From contig NC_057795.1 of NCBI RefSeq assembly GCF_018294505.1, positions 525,827,184 to 525,891,183 on the forward strand: a DNA stretch of 64,000 nucleotides, read 5' to 3'. The DNA comes from Triticum aestivum (lineage: Eukaryota; Streptophyta; Magnoliopsida; Poales; Poaceae). Positions 20,785-31,701 of this stretch are shown here, piece after piece. The notes below the pieces were generated by a model. The model had not been told where the DNA came from. It searched no databases and saw only the letters and a program-made list of their open reading frames with translations. The position numbers were made by a program, and so were the translations under genes. Within the stretch, counting starts at the first letter, position 1. Every line of letters begins with the position of its first letter.

Positions 20785-21838
20785 TCTATGGCCAGGGAGT
20801 GCGGCTACTCTCCCCGGTGTACTGAGGAGTGTTATCAGGATACCACTGGCTAGCGATCTCCTCCGGATCCCACTGATAGGATGATGGATGGTAAGGGTCC
20901 AGTGGAGGTTCCGGCTCAGGCTCTGGAGCGGATGTCTAGCCTCGATGAGCGTACACTGCTTCCGGCAAGACAAGGTAATTATCTGCAGTCAAATCAAACA
21001 ACAAAGGCGCAGGCAGGGTAATAATCTCATTGTGTTTCTTATTAATCTCAGGTTATACAGAAGCATCTTATCTTTGTTGTCAACAATAAACTCATGCGCT
21101 ACCATGATCCTGTAATCTAAAAAGGAAAGAGGCAGCAGTGTCTCCTCTTTCTCATAATGCCTAATAGGTATCTCAAAATGTTTAGCAAGGTGTGCAACAT
21201 AGACACCTCCAAAGATGGGGCCCTTTGTACGGTTCAGGCTTAGCCGTTTAGCAATAACGGCACCCATACTAAAATTGTAATCACCAAACAAGGTATGGAA
21301 CAGGATAATAATACCAGGAACACTGAAGTTTCCACTATTTCCATGACTAATTAAGCATCGACTAGCAAATATGGCAAAGTAGCGTAAAACAGGAAAATGT
21401 ATGCTAGTGATTCTCGCATCGGAACCCTTCTTCGAATCCCCTACATTAATAGTGTTAACAAAACCATCCACATCTTTACGATGTGGTTCATCTAAGCTGC
21501 CCTCAAAGGGTATTCTACAAGCCGTGCAAAAATTACGTAATGACATTTCCTTAGCCTCATCATATAAATAAAAAGATACATAAGGATGTGAATTCTTAGG
21601 ATAATAGTAAAAGTTTTGCACGAAAGTATTGGTAAGTAAGAGATACCGTTGGATACGGTCATGGAGGAAGTCGGTGAGGCCCGCATTTTCAGCCAAAGAA
21701 TAAAAGTCTTCATAAATCCCATCTTCTCTCAAGAAATTATCACAAGGCCATTCAGACGGCCGTACTTCTGCTACGCGAAGAAGATTATACTTGGCCTTTT
21801 CCTTCTCTTTAGCTTGTTTATCCTTGGAGCCTTGGCTA
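20785..21838 (-). pseudogene. Late ORF of GYP-B (Athila ORF-like), main part
   Basis: On the minus strand the protein reads KEKAKYNLLRVAEVRPSEW, MREDGIYEDFYSLAENAGL and ASRCLISHGNSGNFSVPGII, then RLSLNRTKGPIFGGVYVAH and IMVAHEFIVDNKDKMLLYN, and ends at TAG 20785-20787 after a Pro/Glu-rich tail. This type is common in Triticeae Athila-like elements and is often annotated as a plant transposon protein; its function is not known. The frame is lost near 21052, and an in-frame TAG follows in the tail. The N-terminus (MIRRLLRGSSS, 28026-27995) is on the other side of the CACTA element, which inserted about 10 codons into the ORF. No signal peptide or transmembrane segment is evident. Confidence 0.75.
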
Positions 21839-22454
21839 CACTAGTAGAAAAACACCTATTAGTCCTGGTTCGTAAGGGCCTTTAGTCCCGGTTCATGAAC
21901 CGGGACTAATGGGTCGTTACTAATGCCTCCACCCATTAGTCCCGGTTCAAACACGAACCGGGACAGATGTGCCTCCACGTGGCCGGTCCGCCGAGCCCAG
22001 TCAGGGGGTCCTTTGGTCCCGGTTGGTGGCACCAACCGGGACCAAAAGTCCATGTTTTTTTAGAAAAGTGGCTGCTTTAGGGGTTTTGTGGGTTATTTTT
22101 AGGTTGTTATTAGCTAGCTAATAGAGAGAAGTGTCCTCTCTTATATCTTCGTCCTTGGTTTATCAACGCTGCTGCTATGCTCATTTCACCCGCTGATATA
22201 ACATGCTCATGCATGCTCACATCATACATCATCATATATATATATATAATAACAAGTCCTACTAATATCACGCATCATCATACAACTTCTACTCGTTACT
22301 AATAATAAGTCATACGATCATCATCGTCATAGTCATCGAACCCAACCCTACATAATTGTTCTTAGCACATGATCATCAGTATCAGGTAGGACCTAAACAC
22401 GTAAAATAGAATAAAACAATATAGATCCTGACTCCCCATTATGAAGAATGGAGA

Positions 22455-24324
22455 TCATCCTGTCTCCAATTCTTGCCCTTCGCTGCTTTTTGCTTCCAAG
22501 AAGCTCCTTACGACTGTCCATACATTTTTCCATTCTTTGATTGTAAGGTCTCCACTTCTTTTAGAAACCCGGTATGGACAGTTGAGATTCGTAGGACGAC
22601 CTGGTTGTATGTTCAAAACATGAAGGCTACCATGCGTATACATGAGATGAGGCAGACAATCATTCAGGATTATCTGTTGAAAAACATAGTAATAACTTCG
22701 TAGTTAGCAATGATGTACTAGTTTTAGAAGTGTGCAAAAAGATGCACGGATGTTGTAATAGTAAAAACTAATCTTACCAGGGTATCTCCATGGTAGTTAC
22801 TGTAGTTCAACACGTGCACTAGTGGCACGTATTGACCATAATGTTGAGGAGTTTGATTGTAGATATTGTAATTCTCAAGATCAGTACAAAATGCGACCAG
22901 ATAATTTTCCTCCTGATAAGTTAATTCGCAGCCTTCGGTGTAGTAGGTTCTGTCTACCATCTTCCGCACATTCTTTGAAGAATGAAAATAAGCTGTCAAT
23001 GGAGATAAGTTGTCAACTATATATTTTGAAATAAATAATATAAATTACTTAATAACTATGTTAAGCTCACATGGGGGAAGAATTGGAGGTGTATCAACAA
23101 GGACCCAAATCGAAGGTCTCTCTTGCTCGATTGTAGGATCACCAAGATCCATGGTGACAAGCATACCCTCATCAAGACCATACATCTTGCAAAGTGCTTG
23201 CCAATTTTTGCATCCAAAATGGGTTACACTCTGAGCATTGTACAGCTTTACTTGAAAATCCACACCATGATGGGTACTTAGGATAATTTTTTTGGTTTCG
23301 AAACTTTCAAGGTCTTCAAAACCCATCCTCTCCAAGACATAGCGTCTTGCAAAGCATGGGATAAGCTAGTCGAATTGGAAAAGATGAAAAATACACGTTA
23401 AAATAGTTGAAGTCGTGCTTAATTACGAAAAAAAACTATTGTCGTCGTTGCGTACCGTATGAACATCGCAGGTCTCCTCGAGCTTAATGCGGAAGCGCCG
23501 ATCTTTGTCCAGCTCAATGAACCTGTCGCAGATACCTCGATCGTCGTGGCACCAGTCGCACTCCCCTGGGCGGTTTTCGTTGTCCGATGAGTACGACATT
23601 TCCGGCCTATGTTCATAATTCAAATATTAAACTAGATCATTATAATTAATCACGGGTTGACTATCGATGATCGATGTACGTAGCTCCTCCTTTCATTCCC
23701 GAGTGCATTATTATACCAAATTGTCTAACACACGGGAATGAAGGAAAACTTATCCAATATGAGCATTCAATAAGCAAAACCAAATCATAAAATAAGCAAA
23801 ACCAAATCATAAAATAAAGTACAGTATTCAAATTAGCATGCATTCAATAATTATAAGCAAAAGTACATCATCTCTTGGTGTCCGTACATCGTCGAATATT
23901 ATCACTAATACAACTAGAACCGTAGCGCCCGACGGGTATCGACGCGGGTGGTGGACACCCAAAGATAAGGAATCATCACAGGATCATAGCTCCAGTGAGA
24001 TCCCTGAAGAACCTGCCAGGTATTGTTGAACCTGCCCTCCAATGCAACCATGTAGCGACGGACGTGCTCGTCCTCCTCGCTGACACGTTGACGTACCACC
24101 TCCGCGGTGTCCGGAAGCCTCACCACCATCACTGGCCCACACGACCGCCACCAAACAAGGATCGGGTCAACAACAGGCTGCCTCCTCACCAACCTACGTC
24201 CCCCGAAAAGTAGCACCTCCCAATACCAGCCCGGCGGAGCCCAGTCCCGAACATGACCCTGATCAAGCGGGCCTCCACCGCCGAGTCGACGACGACGAGG
24301 ATGCGGGATAGGCATCGCCGACAT
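22455..24324 (-). pseudogene. Captured multi-exon gene in the CACTA element (B3-like domain suspected)
   Basis: Minus-strand coding blocks occur in order. 24324-23914 is Pro/Arg-rich at the start, then VMVVRLPDTAEVVRQRVSE and NNTWQVLQGSHWSYDPVMI. 23623 to about 23456 is CDWCHDDRGICDRFIELDK, ending at a GTACG donor. About 23370-23060 is CFARRYVLERMGFEDLES, then NWQALCKMYGLDEGMLVTMDL. 22999 to about 22785 contains MVDRTYYTEGCELTYQEEN and ends at GGTAAG. 22643-22455 is MYTHGSLHVLNIQPGRP. The block with NWQALCKMYGLDEGMLV resembles the end of a plant B3 DNA-binding fold, but this is tentative. Similar cassettes recur in wheat CACTA elements. Exon edges are approximate and no complete frame was assembled. 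Function in the transposon is unknown. Confidence 0.55.
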
Positions 24325-25199
24325 CGATGCGGGAACTACTTCTATATATAGTTAAATAAAGTAGTTTTATTAATTAAATCAACTATCTAGTTCAACTACT
24401 AAGCACTTACTATAAATAAATAAGTAGTACTTACTAATTAAAAACAAACTACTTCTATATATAGTAAAATAAATTAGTTTATTAAATCAACTAGCTAGTT
24501 CAACTATATATAAACTACTTCTTATTTTTTCCTTTTTCTAAATACTATGAACAAAAAAATCATTAAAATTCTATGAACGAAATTAATTACACAATCTAAA
24601 TATCACCAAAAAAATCTATTAACAATAATATCACCAAACATGCATATTCAATAATAATATCACCAAAAAAATCTATTAACAGAAAAAAAATCTAACATAA
24701 TATGAACAAATTAATTACTACACATCTAATCTAACAAAAAAGTCTAATCTAACAAAAAAATCTGACATAATATGAACAAATTAATTACTACACATCTAAT
24801 CTAACCAAAAAAATCTAATCTAACAAAAAAATCTATGAACTACATATCTAAATTACTACACATCTAATCTAACAAAAACAATCTAAAAAATCTAACAAAA
24901 AAAAAGTTGCTCACGGCCGGCGACGGCGTCGAGGCGGCGCGGGCCGGGGCGGCGACGTCGATCGGGGCAGCGGGGCGGGCGGCGACGGCGCGCGGGGCAG
25001 GGCTGGGCGGGGCGGCGCGGGGTGGCGACGGCGTCGGGGCGGGGCGGCGACGGCGTCGGGGCGGGGCGGCGATGGCGTCGGGGCGGCGACGGCGTCGGGG
25101 CGGGGCGGCGATGGCGAGATGGCGATAGGGAGACGCGGCGACGGGAGTGGAGGAGGAGAGATCGAAGTCGCGCTAAGTGGTGTATATATGGCAAAGGCT
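24325..25199. repeat. AT-rich AATCTAACAAAAAA repeats followed by GC-rich GGCGACGGCGTCGGGGC minisatellite
   Basis: From 24360 to 24905 the sequence is about 80% A/T, with imperfect tandem copies of AATCTAACAAAAAAA and TTAATTACTACACATCT. From 24915 to 25130 it switches to a GC-rich minisatellite with units such as GGCGGCGACGGCGTCGGGGC. ORFs across the GC-rich part (Arg/Ala/Pro-rich) are compositional and not called. Confidence 0.7.
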
Positions 25200-25436
25200 T
25201 TGGTCCCGGTTCGTGAAACCAACCGGGACTAATGCCCCCCTTTAGACCCGGTTGGAGCCGCCAACCGGGACCAACGGCCTCTTTTCAGCAACCCAAAGGG
25301 CGGGAAACGAAGACCTTTGGTCCCGGTTGGTGCCTCCAACCGGGACTAAAGAGTGGCATTGGTCCCGGTTAGGGCCACTAACCGGGACTAAAGGGAGGCA
25401 TTAGTCCCGGTTGGAGCCACCAACCGGTACCAATGG
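25200..25436. repeat. Internal cluster of CACTA subterminal repeats
   Basis: Alternating forward and inverted copies of TTTGGTCCCGGTT and AACCGGGACTAA, of the same kind as those at both element ends. The cluster is 2.5 kb from the right end. It may mark an older right subterminal region separated from the terminus by expansion of the 148-bp repeats. Confidence 0.75.
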
Positions 25437-25718
25437 ACCCGTCTAATTACTTTTTTATTTTCTGCAGCTGTTTTTTAGTTGATTCTTTCTGCAGCTGTTT
25501 TTTTAGTCCCACCTTGCCAAGTGAGAGGCACTCGCAGCTGTTTATAAGCCCTGAGTGCAGAGACGATGAAGAAGAGGCTCAATGCTCACCTGCACGTTGG
25601 TTAGCTTCAAGCCTTGAGGAATACGGTAGACTGCACAGAGCTATGTGCAGTGCAGTTGACACTATTTCGAAAGGCTTGAAGCAAATTAACGAGCATTGCG
25701 CCTCTTTTTTATTTTAAT

Positions 25719-27480
25719 GACTTATTACAACTCAGAAATAAAAAGAAAAAAATAAATGTAGCAGAAAAGAAAAAAACTATATAAAAAACCACTCAGAAAT
25801 AAATAAAAGAAAAAATAGTTTTGATTAACTTTACTAAAAAAATGAGCATAGATGCTTATTTTTAATGACTTATTACAACTCAGAAATAAAAAGAAAAGAA
25901 TAAATGTAGGAGACAAGAAAAAAACTATATAAAAAACCACTCAGAAATAAATAGAAGAAAAAATAATTTTGATTAACTTTACTAAAAAATGAGCATAGAT
26001 GCTTATTTTTAATGACTTATTACAACTCAGAAATAAAAAGAAAAAAATAAATATAGCAGAAAAGAAAAAAAACTATATAAAAAACTACTCAGAAATAAAT
26101 AGAAGAAAAAATAGTTTTGATTAACTTTACCAAAAAAATGAGCATAGATGCTTATTTTTAATGACTTATTACAACTCAGAAATAAAAAGAAAAAAATAAA
26201 TATAGTAGAAAAGAAAAAAAACTATATAAAAAACTACTCAGAAATAAATAGAAGAAAAATAGTTTTGATTAACTTTACTAAAAAAAGAGCATAGATGCTT
26301 ATTTTTAAGGGACAATTGCATTTTTACCCCTAGTTGGTTCCTACCCACGGGTTTTACCCTTACTTTTCGAGCTTGCTCAGTTTTGCCCTTACTTTTTCCA
26401 TCGAGGTCCCTCGAATGCCCTTTGACTATTTGACCAAAACTTTGAAAATTCATAACTAATTCATACGAACTCAGAAAAATGCAAATAAGATATCAAAATG
26501 TTCAGATAATCATTACCTTTATGGGCATATCATTTGCATTCGGGACAAAAGCATCGTTTAAACTATCCAAGGTAATTAATGTTATTAACATTATTAAAAA
26601 TAAATAGGTATAAACAATATTTTTTCCATGAATAAAAATTACATGCAAATGTAGGTGATGTTTTCTGAACATCTTGATAACTTATTTGCATTTTTCTGAG
26701 TTTGTATTAACTTGTTATGAATGTTCTAACGACTTTGACCATTATTTGGAAACTTCATAACAAGTTGATACGAACTCAGGAAAATGCAAATAAGGTATTA
26801 GGATGTTCAGAAAACATCACCTACATTTGCATATAATTTTTATTCATGGAAAAAATATTGTTTATACCTATTTATTTTTAATAATGTTAGTAACATTAAT
26901 TACCTCGGGTACTTTAAACGATGCTTTTGTCCTGAATGCAAATGATATGCCCATAAAGGTAATGATTATCTGAACATTTTGATATCTTATTTGCATTTTT
27001 CTGAGTTTATATGAATTATTTATGAATTTTCAAAGTTTTAGCCAAACGGTTAAAGGGCATTCGAGGGACCTCGATGGAAAAAGTAAGGGCAAAACTGAGC
27101 AAGCTCAAAAAGTAAGGGCAAAACCCGTGGGTAGGAACCAACTAGGGGTAAAAATGCAATTGTCCCTATTTTTAATGACTTATTACAACTCAGAAATAAA
27201 AAGAAAAGAATAAATGTAGAAGAAAAGGAAAAAACTATATAAAAACCACTCCGAAATAAATAGAAGACAAAATAATTTTGATTAACTTTACTAAAAAAAT
27301 GAGCATAGATGCTTATTTTTAATAACTTATTACAACTTAGAAATAAAAAGAAAAAAATAAATATAGCAGAAAAGAAAAAAACTATATAAAAAACTACTCA
27401 GAAATAAATAGAAGAAAAAATAGTTGTGATTAACTTTACTAAAAAGAAAAAAACTATATAAAAAACTACTCAGAAATGAG
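25719..27480. repeat. ~148-bp tandem repeat array, split by fold-back element
   Basis: Units start GACTTATTACAACTCAG and end AGCATAGATGCTTATTTTTAAT. Unit starts are near 25719, 25867, 26014 and 26163, then after the fold-back insertion near 27177 and 27325, with a shortened last unit to about 27490. Units differ by a few substitutions and A-run lengths. Confidence 0.85.
26309..27166. mobile_element. Fold-back element with 9-bp duplication (Mutator-like)
   Basis: The 858-bp element is almost entirely two long inverted arms starting GGGACAATTGC and ending GCAATTGTCCC, meeting near 26735-26755. It is flanked by the 9-bp direct duplication TATTTTTAA (26300-26308 and 27167-27175), the size typical of the Mutator superfamily. 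It has no coding capacity and would need a transposase supplied in trans. It is inserted in one unit of the 148-bp array. Small ORFs in the arms are mirror images of one another and not genes. Confidence 0.9.
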
Positions 27481-27994
27481 CATAGATGCGCTTATAGAGA
27501 ACATTCAACCTAAATTCATAATAAATTTCTACTAACTTCAGAGAAATTCAGTATGAATTTAGGTTAAATTCCTTGTATAAGGGCATCTATTTTCATTTTG
27601 AGAGGAGCTCAATAAGGCAGAGAGGGAGGGGCTTATAAACTGGTCTGAGCCCCCTTCGGTTGGCGAGGTGGGACTAAACTCTGGCCGCAACGAGGACCAA
27701 CCCTTTACTCCCGGTTGGTGGCCTGAACCGGGACTAAAGGGCAGCCTTTGGTCCCGGTTCAAGCCAACAACCGGGACCAATGGTGTTGGGCCAGGAGCGA
27801 GGCCCATTGGTCCCGGTTCGTCCTACCAACCGGGACCAATAGGTCCAGACGAACCGGGACCAATGGCCCACGTGGCCCGGCCGGCCGCCGGGGCTCACGA
27901 ACCGGGTCCGATGCCCCCATTGGTCCCGGTTCTGGATCGAACCGGGACTAATGGGCTGGGCCGGCCTGGACCATTGGCCCGTTTTCTACTAGTG

Positions 27995-28026
27995 CTAGAA
28001 GAGCCCCTCAAAAGTCTCCTTATCAT
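27995..28026 (-). pseudogene. N-terminal codons of the GYP-B late ORF, cut off by the CACTA element
   Basis: The ATG complement at 28024-28026 begins MIRRLLRGSSS. It continues, once the CACTA element is skipped, into the SQGSKDKQAKEKEKAKY region to the left of 21838. This start is the plausible original start but other in-frame ATGs exist upstream. Confidence 0.55.
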
Positions 28027-28806
28027 TTTCTGAAAATTTCTTAAATTTTTAGTAACTTCAGAATAAAAGTGAATAAAACTAAACAAGATTGATAGCAACT
28101 ACTCCCAAAAGTGCCTAGAACCTATATCATGCATTAGAATTACTTGGGACCTCGTAAATTTGACATGCAAGCTCAAGAACAGGGTCACCTATGCAGCAAA
28201 ATTTTGCAATGAATAAAGCACTAGAACAAAAACTAATTGGACCAATGGAGGAGCCACATACCAAGCAACAGTCTCCCAAAGAAGTTTTGTGAATGGAGCT
28301 TTGAGCAAGGAGATCGAAAATCACAGCAAAATGAGCTAGAACTCGTGCTTGAGCTGGATGGGGATTTTTTTGGGAAGAAGATGGAGTGTGTGAGTGCAGG
28401 AATAAGTGGAGGGGGGCCACCGTGGGCCCACGAGACAGGGGGCGCGCCCAAGGGGTGTGGGCGCGCCCTCCACCCTCGTGGCTAGGTGCTTGCCCCCCTG
28501 CAGTGTTCTCAGTGCCTAAAATCCTCAAATATTACATAAAAAATCATACTAAATTTGCAGGGCATTTGGAGCACTTTTATTTTCGGGATGTTTTTTATTG
28601 CAAGAATAATTCAGAAAATAGACAGATAATACTATTTGTGCTTTATTTATTCTAAATAACAGAAAGTAAAAAGAGGGTACAGAAGGTTGTGCCTTCTAGT
28701 TTCATCCATCTCATGATCATCAAAATGAATCCACTAACAAGGTTGATCAAGTCTTGTTAACAAACACATTCCGGAAAACATGGAACCAGAGAAATTTCGA
28801 ATAACA
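28027..28806 (-). other. Spacer between protease and late ORF of GYP-B, with hairpin box
   Basis: Where an autonomous Athila-like element would have RT, RNase H and integrase, GYP-B has only about 780 bp of noncoding sequence. It includes GC-rich hairpin box copy 3 at 28427-28481. No pol remnant was recognised. Confidence 0.6.
28427..28481. repeat. GC-rich hairpin box, copy 3 (GYP-B internal)
   Basis: It runs from CCCACGAG to CTCGTGG with paired GGGCGCGCCC/GGGCGCGCCC cores. It is about 330 bp downstream of the gag-protease stop on the minus strand, the same relative setting as copy 1 in GYP-A. Confidence 0.75.
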
Positions 28807-31623
28807 CTAGGTTACCTCAACGGGGATACGAACATCCCCAACAATAAGAATATCATACTTTTTCTTGACAGTAGGGAGAGGAAATTCAAAACCTCCAATA
28901 ATGATAGTTGGAATTTTTACAATAGAATTGATTATGTGAACTTGAGGTTGTTTCCTCGGAAAGTGTACTGTATGCTCATTACCATTATCATGAAAAGTGA
29001 CATTGCCTTTGTTGCAATCAATAACAGCCCCTGTAGTATTCAAAAAGGGTCTACCAAGGATAATCGACATACTATCGTCCTTGGGAATATCAAGAATAAC
29101 AAAGTCCGTTAAGATAGTGACATTTGCAACCACAACAGGCACATCCTCACAAATACCGACAGGTATAGCAGTTGATTTATCAGCCATTTGCAAAGATATT
29201 TCAGTAGGTGTCAACTTATTCAATTCAAGTCTATGATATAAAGAGAGAGGCATAACACTAACACCGGCTCCAAGATCACATAAAGAAGTTTTAACATAAT
29301 TTCTTTTAATGGAGCATGGTATAGTTGGTACCCCTGGATCTCCAAGTTTCTTTGGTATTCCAACTTTAAAAGTATAATTAGCAAGCATGGTGGAAATTTC
29401 AGCTTCTGGTACCTTTCTTTTATTTGTAATGATATCCTTCATATATTTAGCATAAGGGTTTACTTTAAGCATATCAGTTAAGCGCATATGTAAGAAGATA
29501 GGTCTAATCATTTCAGCAAAGCACTCAAAATCCTCATCATCCTTTGTCTTGGATGGTTTAGGAGGAAAGGGCATGGGTTTCTAAACCCATTGTTCTCTTT
29601 CTTTACCGTGCTTCCTAGCAACAAAGTCTCTTTTATCATAACATTGATTCTTTGATTGTGGGTTATCAAGATCAACAGCAGGTTCAATCTCTACATCATT
29701 ATTATTGCTAGGTTGAGCATCAACATGAACATTACCATTAGCATTATCACTAGGCTCATGTTCATTACCTGATTGTGTTTTAGCATCAGAAATAGAAATA
29801 TATTTGGGATTCTCAGGTGTGTCCACAATAGGTTCACTAGAAGCATGCAAAGTCCTATCGTTTTTCTTTTTCTTCTTTTTAGAAGGACTGGGTGCATCTA
29901 AATTATTTCTTTGAGAATCTTGCTCGATTCTCTTAGGGTGGCCTTCAGGATACAAAGGTTCCTGAGTCATTCTACCAGTTCTAGTAGCCACTCTAACAGC
30001 AAAATCATGTTTATTATTTAATTCATCGAGCAACTCACTTTGGGATTTAAGTACTTGTTCATCTTGAGTGGTAACCATAGAAGCATATTTGCTAATGAGT
30101 TTAAGTTCACCTTTAACTCTAGCCATATAATCACTCAAATGTCCTATCATGAAAGCATTACTCTTTAATTCTCTACCAACATAAGCATTAAAACTTTCTT
30201 GCCTAGCCATAAAGTCATCAAATTCATCTAAACATTGGCTATGAAATTTAGTAGACGGGATTTCAACTTTATCATACCTATAGAGAGACTTTACCTTTAC
30301 TACCTATGTCGGGTTATCAAGACAATGTGTTTCTTCAAGAGGCGGTAAATTAAGACCATGTATTTCTTCAATAGGAGGTAAATTCTTAACATCTTTAGCT
30401 TTAATACCTTTTTTCTTTCATGGATTTCTTTGCCTCTTGCATTCTTCAGGACTGAGAAATAGAGCACCTCTCTTCTTCGGAGTAGGTTTAGGAATAGGCT
30501 CAGCAGTTGGCTCAATTGGTTCAGGAATTGCCTCAGGAATTGGCTCATGAAGAGTCCAATTATTTTCATTTGTCAACATATTATCCAATAACAATTCAGC
30601 TTGGTCGACTGTTCTTTCCCTAAAAACACAACCAGCACAACTATCCAAGTGGTCCTTGGAAGCATCGGTTAGTCCATTATAAAAAATATCAAGTATTTCA
30701 TTTTTCTTAAGACGATGATCAGGCAAAGCATTAAGTAATCGGAGAAGCCTCCCCCAAGCTTGTGGGAGACTCTCTTCTTCGATTTGCACAAAATTATATA
30801 TTTCCCGCAAGGCAGCTTGTTTCTTATGAGCAGGGAAATATTTAGCAGAGAAGTAATAAATCATATCCTGGGGACTACACACACAACCAAGATCAAGAGA
30901 ATTAAACCAAGTTTTAGCATCACCCTTTAATGAGAACGCTAATATCTTAAGGATATAATAATAGCGAGACTTCTCATCATTATTAAATAGGGTGGCTATA
31001 TCATTCAACTTGCTAAGATGTGCCACAAGAGTTTCAGATTCATAGCCATAAAAAGGATCAGATTCCACCAAAGTAATTATCTCAGGATCAACAGAGAATT
31101 CATAATCCTTATCAGTAACACAGATAGGTGAAGTAGCAAAAGCGGGGTCATGTTTCATTCTAGCATGAAGGGATTCCTGCTTCTATTTAGCTAATAACTT
31201 CTTAAGATCATATCTATCATTGCAAGCAAAAATAGCTCTAGCAGCTTCTTCATCCATAACATAACCCTTAGGAACAATAGGCAATTCATAATTAGGGGGA
31301 GAACCTTCATCATCACTATCATCAATAATTTCATTCTCAATAATTTCATTCTCTATAACCCTAGCAAGTTGTTCATCAAGAAACTCACCTAATGGCACAG
31401 TAGTATCAAGCACAGAAGTAGTTTCTTCATAAGTATCATGCATAGCAGAAGTGGCATCATCAATAACATGCGACATATCGGAATTCATAGCAGTAGCAGG
31501 TTTAGGTGTCGCAAGCTTACTCAAAATAGAAGGAGAATCTAGTGCAGAGGTAGATGGCAGTTCCTTACCTCCCCTCGTAGTTGAGGGTAAAATCTTAGTT
31601 CTTTCGTCTTTGAAGTTCCTCAT
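28807..31623 (-). pseudogene. gag-protease of GYP-B
   Basis: The minus-strand start at 31623 reads MRNFKDERTKILPST. An acidic Glu/Asp-rich N-terminal part is followed by the gag core (AHLSKLNDIATLFNNDEKS, KTWFNSLDLGCVCSPQDMI, GRLLRLLNALPDHRLKKN), a Pro/Glu linker, a second helical block (NAYVGRELKSNAFMIGHLS), a Lys-rich stretch, and a retroviral-type aspartic protease domain (SLCDLGAGVSVMPLSLYHR, SIILGRPFLNTTGAVIDC). In-frame stops are at 31183 (TAG where the other copy has TGG) and about 30418 and 30300, and the frame also ends at 29581. It would form the capsid and process polyprotein. The protease has Asp-Leu-Gly rather than Asp-Thr/Ser-Gly, which may be a mutation. Confidence 0.82.
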
Positions 31624-31672
31624 AGTGATCAGCTGATATAAATCCCAAGTGACTTAAAGAATAGAGCTATGC

Positions 31673-31690
31673 TTCCTCGCAACGGCACCA
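31673..31690 (-). other. Primer-binding site of GYP-B
   Basis: On the minus strand TGGTGCCGTTGCGAGGAA lies 11 bp beyond the LTR end. It differs at four of 18 positions from the GYP-A site TGGCGCCGTTGCCGGGGA, which matches plant tRNA-Asp. Either it decayed or it is weakly primed. Confidence 0.7.
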
Positions 31691-31701
31691 GAAATTAGTC
31701 T

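Larger units (their letters stand above)
21839..27994. mobile_element. CACTA (En/Spm-type) transposon, non-autonomous, with captured gene
   Basis: The 6,156-bp element has 13-bp terminal inverted repeats (CACTAGTAGAAAA at 21839; the complement ending CTAGTG at 27994) and the 3-bp duplication CTA (21836-21838 and 27995-27997). Subterminal regions carry many inverted copies of TTAGTCCCGGTT/AACCGGGACTAA (21860-22040, 25200-25436, 27660-27960), typical of Triticeae CACTA elements. No CACTA transposase (TnpD-type) ORF was seen. The interior holds a captured multi-exon gene, AT- and GC-rich simple repeats, a 148-bp tandem repeat and a nested fold-back element. Removing it restores the GYP-B late ORF sequence. 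Confidence 0.93.

Noticed and set aside
24892..25222. Pro/Arg/Ala-rich ORFs on both strands
   Set aside because: Produced by the GC-rich minisatellite; open in several frames at once with no motif.
27022..27213. Small ORF similar to one at 26238-26453 on the other strand
   Set aside because: The two are mirror copies in the arms of the fold-back element.
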